Shown: positions 21,986 through 32,746 of the stretch, piece by piece
How positions within the stretch are numbered: the stretch's first letter is position 1
Layout of the letters: each line of letters starts with the position of its first letter
Source of the DNA: Mortierella sp. BCC40632
Taxonomy: Eukaryota > Mortierellomycota > Mortierellomycetes > Mortierellales > Mortierellaceae
Direction of reading: 5' to 3'
Assembly: GCA_011634665.1 (NCBI GenBank)
Contig: WAEK01000012.1
Coordinates: 682,001-746,000, forward strand
Length of the DNA stretch: 64,000 nucleotides
Notes under the pieces: model-generated
The model's input: the letters and a program-made list of their open reading frames with translations, nothing else
Told to the model about the DNA's origin: nothing
Database searches by the model: none
Made by a program: the position numbers and the translations under genes

Positions 21986-22347
21986 AGAGATCCAACAGCT
22001 GCGAGATCTTATTCTCAGTCGTAACGAAAGATCATTCATTTTATACTGACTTCTTTTTGACTAGGGTAGCATGTGCATGTGACACGATATAGGGAGACCA
22101 CTTAAAAATGATAAAAGAGTTCAAAAAAAAGAGGATTGCTTCTGTAAACTCGAGCCGGCTCAAACATTGGGATTGGCGCACAGATCCCTATTGCGGCATT
22201 GGAAGTCTACAACCGGGTTCCTGAAACTCATTTTTATTTACTAGCTGGGATGTATCTAGGATGAATCATCATCACCTATTTTTCATGTTAGAAAGTGTCA
22301 CAAACAGGGTCTTTACTTCCAATCATGTGCTTTTAAACTCACCAGTT

Positions 22348-23248
22348 TCAGAAGACTTGACAAATATCCCCATTTCTGGCTCGGGAGACAATGGATCTAT
22401 TTGACTCCAAGGTGAAGAACCTCGTACTATCAGGCATATTAGAATAGATATCATGAGGAGATGGCTTGCAATGGCAGCAAAAGTGATCTGTAAGATTACC
22501 TGGTGTCGAGGTTTCAAAATAGTTATTGATCGCCCTCAACCTATCGTCAAGACTATCCAGTCTCTCTCTAACGTGTAGAGAGTCGCTTAGTCTCTTGGAT
22601 TGACGCTCTTCTGCCTGCACCAGCTGCTTTGTGACTCTTGAAAGCTCGTCTATGAGGACACGATGGCCAATGAAGTGCTCCCTGAGTTGTTGCTCAATCC
22701 TATCGCTTCGCTGAGACAATTTGGTGGTAAATTTTTCGTAGTAGGTGGCCATTGTTTGGTTGAAATGCTCTGTCATGTCTGAATCCGCTACTTCGAGCGA
22801 TGATGATGGCTGACAAGCAATAAATGTTGAAGGATTGTTGGTCATTTCTTCAGCCGCCTTCTGTGCAAGCTCGCAGCTATCATAGTGTCGTTTAACTGAT
22901 GACCTCAAATTGATTGTTGTCATACATAGGCAGCGGTACTGCATCTCGGCGGTGGGGGGTCTCGTGTGATAATGATGTCCTTGTTTATTTTGTTGCAGCG
23001 GAATCGGAGGGGGGCACATCTTGGTGGTATCGCAAAAGGTGATCTTCATCCTGTGCAGAGAGAATCCGCGATCGCCGCTTCTTCAAGAGTCCTTGAGTAC
23101 ACTGGAAATAAGTGCAACCAACCCCCTCGTTGGTCTTTTTTTTTCTTTTCGCTTCTTCCGCTGTTGCCGAATCGTCCCTCACCGCCCTGCTCCTGGGCGA
23201 CTTGGCTGCCAGAGAGTTCTCTGACTTAGTCGGAGTCTGCTTTGGCAT
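22348..23248 (-). CDS. putative zinc-finger and coiled-coil protein
   Basis: Predicted from Met 23248 with exons 23248-23018 and 22944-22348, using a weak donor (GTGCCC) and a short 73-nt intron; total about 275 aa. The N-terminus is basic and Ser/Lys-rich (SPRSRAV). The join brings together DEDHLLRYHQD and MQYRCLCMT, followed by RHYDSC, giving possible metal ligands C-x-C..H-x3-C. The second half is a coiled coil (RSDRIEQQLREH, VRERLDSLDDRLRAI). Near the C-terminus the +1 frame of the same strand encodes a convincing membrane helix (ITFAAIASHLLMISILICL), so the true 3' end may differ or be frameshifted. It lies inside the long-TIR element. Function unknown. Confidence 0.45.
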
Positions 23249-23274
23249 AAGAGGTGAGGCAGAGAAGCGTGAAA

Positions 23275-23306
<32 letters not shown>

Positions 23307-23489
23307 GGAGAGAGGGAGAGAGGGAGAATATGTGTGTATGTGAGTGGGGAATGTGTGTGAGTGAGTGCGTGTAGAAGAGAAAGAGAGTAAGCGAGAGAAA
23401 GAGAGAGACTACCACTTGAACTTACCTCCTTGTATAAATCTTGGTTCTCACGCTGGTCTCTCGTTCCACCTCCTCTATGAACACCCCAG

Positions 23490-24737
23490 CCCCCTTCTTT
23501 GAACATCCTGTTTCCTTGTCTCCTTCTCTGAACAACCATGTACTTCTCTGAACAACCATGTACTTCTCTAAACAACCATGTACTTTTCTTGAACCACATA
23601 CTTTTCTTAAAACCACATACTTCCCATTTCCTTCTATTTTTTGCTGTACGCCCCTTCTCTGTTTTACCCATCTCTTTATCTAAGCTGTACGCCCACTTCT
23701 TTTGTACATCTCGTTTCCTTCTCTGAAAAACTTTCTCCTTCTCTGAACAACCCTCCCTTTCTCTGAGCAACCATAGACTTCTCTGAACAACCCTCCTTCT
23801 CTTCTCTGAGCAACCATGGACTTCTCTGAACAACCCTCCCCCTCTCTGAAAAACCACATGCTTCTCTGAACAACTATACACTTCTCTGAGCAACCCTCCC
23901 CTTCTCTGAACAACCCTCCCTTCTCTGAACAACCCTCCCCTTCTCTGAGCAACCATGGACTTCTTCTCTGAACAACCACACACTTCTCTGAACAACCACA
24001 TGCTTCTCTGAACAACCATAGACTTCTCTGAACAACCATATCCTTCTCTGAAAAACCACATGCTTCTCTGAACAACTATACACTTCTCTGAGCAACCCTC
24101 CCCCCTTCTCTGAACAACCATGGACTTCTCTGAAAAACCACATGCTTCTCTGAACAACTATACACTTCTCTGAGCAACCCTCCCCTTCTCTGAACAACCC
24201 TCCCCTTCTCTGAACAACCATGGACTTCTTCTCTGAACAACCACACACTTCTCTGAACAACCACATACTTCTCTGAACAACCATAGACTTCTCTGAGCAA
24301 CCATATGCTTCTCTCTGAAAAACCCATGCTTCTTCTCTGAGCAACTATACACTTCTCTGAGCAACCCCTCCCTTCTCTGAACAACCCTCCCCTTCTCTGA
24401 GCAACCATAGACTTCTCTGAAAAACCACATACTTCTCTGAGCAACTATACACTTCTCTGAGCAACCCTCCCTTCTCTGAACAACCCTCCCCTTCTCTGAG
24501 CAACCATAGACTTCTCTGAACAACCACACACTTCTCTGAACAACCACATACTTCTCTGAGCAACCATAGACTTCTCTGAGCAACCATATACTTCTCTGAA
24601 AAACCATATACTTCTCTGAGCAACTATACACTTCTCTGAGCAACCCTCCCTTCTCTGAACAACCCTCCCCTTCTCTGAGCAACCATATACTTCTCTGAGC
24701 AACCATAGACTTCTCTGAGCAACCATAAACTTCTCTG
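23490..24737. repeat. ~1.2-kb minisatellite, ~19-20-bp unit
   Basis: Tandem units of the form CTTCTCTGAACAACCATGTA vary by substitutions and one- or two-base length changes. Higher-order patterns recur (for example, runs of ACTATACACTTCTCTGAGCAA spaced about 140-180 bases apart). On the minus strand all three frames stay open over most of the array and encode the same 20-residue motif family (FREVYGCSEKSMVVQRSMWL). It sits upstream of the zinc-finger gene in the long-TIR element. Confidence 0.95.
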
Positions 24738-26147
24738 GTACTTCACTGGCATAGTCTTTGAGACAAAGCAAAGTTTTGTGGTGGACGGTAGTTTAGAGTG
24801 ACCCATGTTCACCTTGGGTTTGTTGAGAATCGGGGGCCTCGCAAATCATGAACAGAAACGAGAGTGGCAAACGAGCAAGGTGTAGGAGCAGAGATCAAAC
24901 TTTTTTTTTAGCGGACGCGTCTAATCTGACTCTAGCACTAAGTGAGAGCAGTTTTTCAACGGGCTTTCTCGTACCAACCCGGGAACCGCATGTGTTGGGC
25001 AAGAGTCAGGTGAAGCACCACAACCATGCAGCTTAGCATCTAACAAATACTAAAAAAGAAATATCTGAGTTTCGCGTCACCTGATAGAAAATCCCCTTTT
25101 CCTTTTCTGGTTTGCTCTGCTGTTACCTGCCCTTCTTTGCTACCTGTTCTGCTGTCTGCTACAACATGCCCTTCTTTATTCGGCCGTAGGTGTCCTGCGT
25201 GTAATGTGCTACGTGCGTGCTACGAGAAGGCATACGATCGGAGTGCTATGAGAAGGCGCTATGAGAAGGCGCTATATGAGAAGGCATAAGATCGGAGTGC
25301 TGTGAGAAGGTATAAGATCGGAGCACCGGTCATTGGCCATTAACCGGAATAAGAAACTTTCTTCTATTCTTTTCCATCCTGAAGGGTACTTTAGCAAACC
25401 TTGCAATTGCAATGTGAATAGTGGTGGTGGTGGTGGTGACTGAACATTTGTAATAGCGGCTGCAATCGTAATCATTTTTTCTCACTCCATGTGGGGTAGA
25501 CCTTTTTAATCTTTATACATCCCAAAAAGGTATCGCAGACCCGAGAGGGGCTCCTTTCACCAGTAGTCGGGTTCTCTCGAACATCTCTAATCGATTACTC
25601 AGAACCAACTTTAGGATCCCATGCCCTCGCTTCGCACTGTTTCTCTATGCGTCGGCATGCTTTCTCGACCATGTACAGTAGTAGGGACATGACAGGTACA
25701 GTGTCTTTCATGGAATTGATATCAATGACCCTCAGGCAAGAAAGCAGGCAGTAGAGGCGTTTGCTCGGGCACTGGTGTGGTGGTACGACTCTAGCAGGGG
25801 CGAACGATCAAGGCCGATTCAAAGCCATTAGCGACTGCCACTCGGACCAGGACGACCAGCGACACTCACTAAGCCGAAACATGAAGAACCTGAGATGGAA
25901 CTTCAAGAGTGCCATGAATAAAAAAGAGGAGCTAGCAATCAAGGTACTGGGGTGAAGGCGATTCAAGAAAAAGTACCCAATCAATTGGTGAAACACAGAC
26001 TCAAAAGGGCACATGTTGAGACGCCTGGTCACCTCTTCCTATTGACTTTTTGGCAGCAGTCTTTCTCCTCACTCCTTCCCATTGCAACAAGCAACTTGAG
26101 ACATTGGTGGCCCTAATGGGTCGATGCAAAGCTAATCAATAAACACT
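24738..26147. other. gene-free stretch with a short tandem repeat
   Basis: A tandem repeat of GCTATGAGAAGGC and ATAAGATCGGAGTG modules lies at about 25200-25325. A plus-strand frame at 25761-25955 has somewhat protein-like sequence (SLSRNMKNLRWNFKSAMNKK) but no motif. No gene is supported. Confidence 0.4.
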
Positions 26148-26660
26148 TGGTGTTTGAAAAGAAAAAAAAAAAAAAAAAAAAAAAAGTAGGTTTTCTGAAA
26201 AAACGGTATCCATCCCTATTCTCTCTCTCTCTCTCTCTCTCTTCATTTCATCCACTTTGGTCGGACAGACAAAAAAAAAAAAAAAAAAAAAAAAAAGGAC
26301 TATTTCAGAAAAAAGAGGACTATTTAGAAAAAAGTAGTATTTGAAAAAAGGACTATATCGAAAAAAAGTAGGATTTGAAAAAAAGGACTATTTCGAAAAA
26401 GTGGGATTTGAAAAAAGGACTATTTAGAAAAAAAGTAGTATTTGAAAAAAAAGGACTATATCGAAAAAAAGTAGGATTTGAAAAAAAAGGACTATTTAGA
26501 AAAAGTAGGTATTTGAAAAAAGGACTATTTAGAAAAAGGACTATTTCGAGAAAAGTAGGATTTGAAAAAAAGGACTATTTCGAGGAAAAAGTAGGATTTG
26601 AAAAAAGGACTATTTCGAGGAAAAGTAGGGATGAAAAAAAAAGGACCATTTAGAAAAGAG
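26148..26660. repeat. A-rich minisatellite, ~33-bp unit
   Basis: Units alternate AAAAGGACTATTT(A/C)GA and AAAAAGTAGGATTTGA about a dozen times between 26296 and 26650. They are preceded by two poly-A runs (26161-26185 and 26271-26296) and a CT microsatellite. It encodes a Lys-rich open frame that I regard as a by-product. Confidence 0.85.
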
Positions 26661-27176
26661 GTCAATTTGAGAAATATTCAATTCAGCAAGGGCAGGAGTT
26701 TGAATACAAGTGCTTGGTCCTGCGTGCCACAGCTATGCAAAATAGAGCTACTACGTAACGAACAGCTTAAGTCTGAGGAATGTGTGTTCAAAAGCTCTCT
26801 CTCTCTCTCTCCTCTTCTCTTTCTCTCTCTCCATACAGTTCATGATTATGTCAGTTTGAAGACCGTGCACTGCGCATGGTCCCCTGAAGCGTGAGAAAAA
26901 AAAAAAGAATGATTCATATTTTCCCAGCGCCATTCTGGCACCGACAAATTAAAAGTGAGAAGATGCAAAGTGCAGCGCACTAGAGGATTCAACAATGAGA
27001 GAAGAGAGAGAAAGAGAGCTCTGCTTGAACTTGACCTTTTTTTTTCCTTGCACACACACACACTCCACACTCCACAATCCACAATCCACAATCCACAATC
27101 CACACTACACACTACACACTATACACATACACTACTACACACATACACGCTCTCTCTTCCTCTTTTTTTTATCATG
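26661..27176. other. microsatellite-rich stretch upstream of the Fanzor-like gene
   Basis: Contains CT repeats (26794-26835), a GA-rich segment (about 27000-27015) and CACACTCCACAATC-type repeats (27050-27145). No gene. It may include the promoter of the downstream gene. Confidence 0.4.
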
Positions 27177-30100
27177 GTAGGGCAAAAGAATAAAAGAAAG
27201 CACAAAAAAGGACCCCCAACAGTTCAACTTGACACCTTGCTAAATATTTACTACATCGTTTTGCTCTTTAGGAGTCAACACTGAATTATTCTTTTGCAAA
27301 AGAGATCACAGCGCAGGACTCTTGAGAGTCTGGAGGAGCATGCTAGAGAGGCATGACCCTGCTCTTGCACCCAGACTGGAGAGTACTCTGTCCCTTGACC
27401 ACTGTCAATTGGAAAACAGGGCAAGTACGATGGAGACACTCTGCCGACAGGGGCATCGTCGTCGACATGGCTCCACTTGAAACATCTCGGGTACCAGCGA
27501 CAACATCGATCGTGCAAAGTCTTCTCAATAACACAGCATCTCGAAACCCTCTATTCACTCTTACCATTGGAGACACATCAGTTGACATCCCACCCCACAG
27601 CAACCTGCATTTCCGACTATTGTCATCAGAGCTACACGTTGACATTTTTGTCTTCTCCACCCGAAAAAAAGACAAAAGGTCTTCAGGAGCGAAGACTCGA
27701 CAATGTCAATCGGTATTCTTCAACACGTTGACTCCTACCTTGGGACGAGGGAGTGTTTGGCATTGGTGCCATCCAAGAACTACTCGGTCCAACAACATAC
27801 CCCAGGAGAACCTCCAGCCCAGCCATACCATAGCCGCTACTCCCCGGCGGTCTACCGCACAGGCCCAAGAACCTATAGCGGTTTTAAAAAACGGAAGTTA
27901 GACGATCCTGCGGACGCTGATATCCAGGAAGCCTTCAAAAAAGCAAGGTAAATGTTTAAACATGTACTTTTCAAGTACTCGATAGCAGAAATAGCCTCAT
28001 AAAGCATGGTGTATCTAATGGCTTCTCCACTTGATACTGTGCAGGCATGACTACATAACAAACCGCATTAAAAGGAAGCATCTTAAAGGGCAAAGACAAA
28101 GGGGAAGCCTACCAGTCTCTTATTGCAACAAAAGAGACTTCCTCTATGCATCAAAAAGTCCGCCTTCGATACCATAAGAGCCTCCAACGTGGCCGCCCGA
28201 GATCTTTCTAGGACTACTATGGACAAAAATTGGGGAAGGACGGCACCGTCAACCAATGGAACAGCTACCTCGAAGCAAACTTTCAGTCACTATGGGAGGC
28301 AGAAGAAGAGGCCAAGACCAAAAAAGCTGTCTAAAAGGGAAGGGTCGCGCCGACTCGAACGATAAAAAATCGATGCGGCAGCTAGAACAAGTGGGAGGAG
28401 GAGGAAGAGGTAGTAGTAGTAGGGAGAGGAAGCGGAAGAAACGGTGATGGCGATGATGGTGGCAGCGATGGTGATTACGAGATGGAGGAAGAGACTGGAC
28501 CCGATCAGGGACAGCTCCGATCCTGCACAGCCACACTTCAGCAAGTTCTTCGGCCTGATCTTTGTACAGAGGACAAAAAGAGAATCGAAATTCTCCTAGA
28601 GAAAAAGTCAAGAGGCTATGACGGTGGTTTGTGAGGAAATCTCGGTGCTGGCTACGAAGGCGGTTCATGAGGTAATGGCTCTGCATTTTTTATTTTATTT
28701 TATTTTATTATTTTTTTTTCTATTACTGACAAATGAATATCACCTCTTTTTTTTTTTTTTAGCTCGCATCAGGGACTCACTACATCAATCCATCTACCAA
28801 GATGGCCTTTGACATCCAGTCGGTCTTTCCGGCAGGATTCGAGTTTCGGGACAAGACTGTCCTGTCCTTGCTCCCAGTTGCGGCCCTTCCTGACCTTTTG
28901 CCAGAGCACCTGGAAGCCGAGAGAAAGAGCGACACGACAACTCTAATGTCGTATAGCTTTCTCCTGTTCATGTATTCTTGGTTCTTCGGAGCTCAAGGAG
29001 TTAACGCAGCGAACAAAAGGCAGGCGACAGGTCTGGAGCAGTGTGGTCGGTAACCTCGTATCGGGCAAAAGCAAGTTTTCAGTAGATGTTGGAGGCCGTT
29101 CAAGTACTGTTAGTGAGCACTTGAAGCAAATGGCTACAAACATCGAGAACCTTTGGGGAGGCCAGATGTATGACAAGCTTCTCGATCACACTCTCTTGCT
29201 TCTATTGCGGCTCCATCTGGCTCCAGAGAGAGAGCGAAAGCAGAGAGAGAAAAAACTCAAGTCGTCAGGCCACGAGAAAGAAAAAGTCATCCCAAGAATG
29301 CAACTGTAGGCAAGAGTAGATGGAAACGGACAATCCTGGTGCTCTGCGATGATCTCAACCGTGCTCTTGACAAAGACCCAACCGGAGATGGGCAACGGAT
29401 TCAATCGGTCCTGCACAGGATTGAATACATCCTGGCTCACAAGTACACAGCCCAAACCGCTGGGGCGGAATGTTTTTGAACCACTGGATGTCCGACTCGA
29501 ACATCTGGATACGGACAATTTCGGAGGGGTCAATTTTGATGACTGGGATTTTAGCCAACTGGAGGGTGACCCTGTCAAAGAGCCGACAGTCGAGGCGGGC
29601 GGTGAATCCAGTATTCAAGCCCTAAGGAGAGCCGTCGAAGACCTGAATACGGACGACCTTGAAGGGATTGATTTTGACGGTGGGACATTAAAGAACCGGA
29701 GGAAGATTTTGTCAAAGAGCCGGTGGTTGAGGTGAACAACAAGGACAATGGTGTGACCCAAAGGAGAACTGTCAAAGATCAGGACTCTGACAATCTCGAA
29801 GGGTCTGATTTCGACGACTGGGATCTCGATGAGATGGAGGAAGAACTAGAAAACGAATTGGGGGATTCTCTCGCTAAAGAGCCAACAAGAGCGATCATAT
29901 TGTCTTTGAGGAGACTTCTTCGTATGCTCCTAGAGTCACCCCGAATCGAGAAGGAAATCGACAACAACTGGGTCAGAAAGTCAGCACACGGCGGAATGGA
30001 TATCACCGAGGAGCAATGCAGTGTTGTAGCCAAGCTGGCCAACGCACTTCGACCCTATGTTGCAAAACGTCGAGTTAGCCGAGAGACGAGACCCCAAAAA

Positions 30101-32490
30101 AGGTGGAACGGGGGCGCCCTTGGCCCACGCTACTTTGCTTGCACCTATGGCCATCATTGCCAACGCAATTCAAAGAGCGGCTGGGTATCCTCAGCACACT
30201 CGGCTTTTGTCACCCGCAGATATCACCTTCTTCCAGTCATGCATTGATTCTTGGAGCGAAGGGGTTATACGAGGTGTTGTGTGCCAAGACGCCAGGCCAC
30301 TTTGATATCAAGAACTCTGAAGGCACTCCTCTAATAGCCGGAGAAAGAGTCCCACATCACAAGGACGCAGTCTTTGGGGCATTCTTCGACTTGGAGAAAG
30401 TTCAAAGGCTGTGTCGCAAGCATGGCCTCAGATTTGCGGACAGAATGATGTTCGTCGATAGGTACACAGTCCGGATTTTTGGGTGAAGTGATTCCACAGG
30501 GAGCCGAGCGTGGAGGTCGCCCGTTGTTCAGCCACTACGAGAGGCGGGTCAAGGCCAAGGTCAGGACTGATACTATGGACTGGACCAAAGAGATAGAGTA
30601 TCAAAAGATGGAAGTGGAAACAATTGCTGAAGAGATCAAGAGAGTAGAGAGCAATATCAAAGACCTTGAGAGTAGAATCAAGCGAGGCCGAAAGGAACTC
30701 AAGGTGCTCGAGACGGATCAAAGCCTGACAGCCAAGAACCACCGCACAGCAGTCAGAAAAGAGAATGAGAAGGCAAACAAGGAAGGCATCGGGGGCGTAG
30801 ACACGAATGAGGGCAATATTCAGAGTGTAGAGGACGGAAGAGGGAGTGAGCAAAAAAAGACATATCGCGTTCTTCAAGAAGCAAGGAGAAAGGTGCGAGC
30901 TCTTCGAGCAACTGTACAGCCACAGGAGAGTCAGTTGCGACGCCTGCGGAAAGAGAGGAGTTACTGGAATGGGCTCCGCAGGGTAGTTACAGCAAAGACC
31001 CCCAAAAAGAGCAAGGATGGCTCAAAGGCGGTGGAGTACACCCACCTACTGTGAAGGATTTTACAGTCGAGGATTCAACGAGGCGGCTCGATATTTCCAA
31101 GTTGCCAGAGGACAGAATTGTCTTTGCAGGGACAGATCCAGGGATTCGAACGATGAGTGTAACATGTGCACAGACCCTGGGCGAGATCAAGACGCATATC
31201 AACCGATATGCTGTACTTTATGGTAAGTTGAATGGGCAAGATGTAAGGAATAATGTCGGTCATCTGTCAAGCTCAGCGCATCTAATTTTTTTTTAATGAT
31301 GAATAGGCACAGAAGAGGATGCGGAGGAAACCTTTGGGAGCTCTAATCCTGAGCCATGGCCACCACCTCCGGATGAGGAGTCATCAGGAGAGGCAACTGC
31401 CTCTAGAGAACAATGGACACCCCAGAGTCGTCCATTCAAGATCACGGCACCTCAGCTCAATGAAGCTTCAGGGATGCGACGGGTAGCCAAGAGGCGAGAG
31501 ATGCGACTTAAGAGACCGGAGAATAGTGATGTACGCGAAGCACTGGAGAAGCTCTCAGACAAGGAACAAGTTTTGAAGACAGCACAGACGATGGAGGAGA
31601 TTGACAGGGCGCATGAGCTGCATCGAGAGTCACGCAAAGCATTGAAGGGATTTGAGAAAATCAAAGGCAAGGTTGAAGGATCTGCACAACCAGCGACTTC
31701 GCACAAGAAGGGGTGGGGGGAAGGTGGCGGCAGCAGAGAGGGAGTATGTGAAGAATCACGCATTGGAAACGTTTGGGTCAGAGAGCCCATCAGGTACAGT
31801 TGAGCAGAACAAAATGTCCTTTTTTTTTTTTTTTTTTTTTTTTTACTGAGTCTTCTTCTTTTTAATGTTCTAGAGGTATCCCCGTCAGATGGATGGTGTG
31901 GTGGTTGCCAACGGCACCATATAGCGTGTACCTGGGGGGTAACTACCAGCACCTGGCTCGGTGTCGCAAGAATGGTCCATCACTCATCCCAGTGATGCTG
32001 GTGGGGGGGAGGAAGGGAGTAGGAAGCAGAATTGGAGGGCACGCTAGACGGGGAGGAGGAAAGAATGAGAGAGCAGCATATGCGGTACGGAGTGGTTGGA
32101 CTTACTGATGAATTCAGGACGAGCCAGACGTGTGCCGAGTGTTTTGGTCAATTGAGGAAGGCACGGTCGCGCCGGATTGTGGATGGCAAGGAGAAGATGG
32201 TTCAGGTGAATGGAGCAATGGAGTGTACGAACAGCCAGTGCGGGTCAGTCCAGCGAGGACATACGATCAAGTCCCGGGATGTGAACGCAGCCGTTTGTAT
32301 TGCGATAGCAGGAGGGTCGACTCTACTCTCACTGGGAGAGACATACACTGGAGCCATTTACAAGGACAATCCGTCCCACCAAACATACCTGTTCATATTC
32401 ACAGGGGAGATAGCTCAACTTACTATGCCTCCAACATCAGTTAGAGATGCAATGGGGGATCCCTGCGGTACGCAGGGCAAACTAAACTAG
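27177..32490 (+). pseudogene. Fanzor-like (eukaryotic TnpB relative) gene, multiply frameshifted
   Basis: Fanzors are RNA-guided DNA endonucleases with a RuvC fold. Seen here: Ruv[13 protein letters not shown] with Asp at 31135-31137; DEFRTSQTC with the displaced catalytic Glu at 32110-32112; a zinc ribbon C-AEC ... C-TNSQC; RuvC-III SRDVNAA with Asp at 32278-32280. Upstream conserved-looking blocks are MAFDIQSVFPAGFEFRD (about 28800), FSVDVGGRSSTVSEHL (about 29080), TILVLCDDLNRALD (about 29320) and a coiled coil (30590-30750). Plausible introns are about 27950-28045, 28674-28762, 31219-31305 and 31795-31874. Even with these, about nine frame changes remain between 29.0 and 32.1 kb, so it looks decayed. 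The 5' start is uncertain. Its closest kin are probably Fanzor1 proteins of fungi (inference). Confidence 0.75.
32461..32477 (+). other. perfect hairpin at the Fanzor-like gene 3' end
   Basis: CCCTGCG-GTA-CGCAGGG forms a 7-bp stem with a 3-base loop overlapping the last codons of the final coding segment (stop at 32490). Guide RNAs of TnpB/Fanzor systems overlap the 3' end of the gene, so this is a candidate scaffold element. One hairpin alone is weak evidence. Confidence 0.35.
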
Positions 32491-32746
32491 TAAAAGGAAC
32501 ACCAGTATCCAGTATCTAAGTTGTATCCATCTACGTTTAGGTCACGGAAGACGATGTCGTAAAAGCACTTTTGGAAGGAGAAAGGGAACAATCCGAAGGT
32601 CATTAATTTGGACAAGAAGTTCAAGAAGTATCTCAAGGACTTAGGAAAGTCAGCCAATACAGTTCTTTGCGAGGGCAGAAAAAGAAGCAAAGTATCCAAA
32701 AAGCAGAGAGCTGAGCCCTATAACTGACGAGAGTGATTACACGGAT

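Noticed and set aside
23490..24737. CRISPR-like array
   Set aside because: Units are contiguous with no unique spacers of constant length, and the genome is eukaryotic.
22985..24812. Long minus-strand open frames (up to 390 aa) across the minisatellite
   Set aside because: All three frames are open with the same repeated peptide, so openness reflects the repeat unit and not selection for one protein.
24860..25020. Possible second tRNA-like sequence
   Set aside because: A few GTTC/GGG fragments resemble a T arm on the minus strand but no acceptor or anticodon stem can be formed.
26147..26894. Lys-rich plus-strand frames over the A-rich repeat
   Set aside because: Composition follows the repeat; there is no start context, motif or splice evidence.
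28249..28686. Minus-strand 145-aa frame inside the Fanzor-like region
   Set aside because: His/Arg/Ser-rich shadow of the plus-strand acidic and Gly-rich coding sequence.
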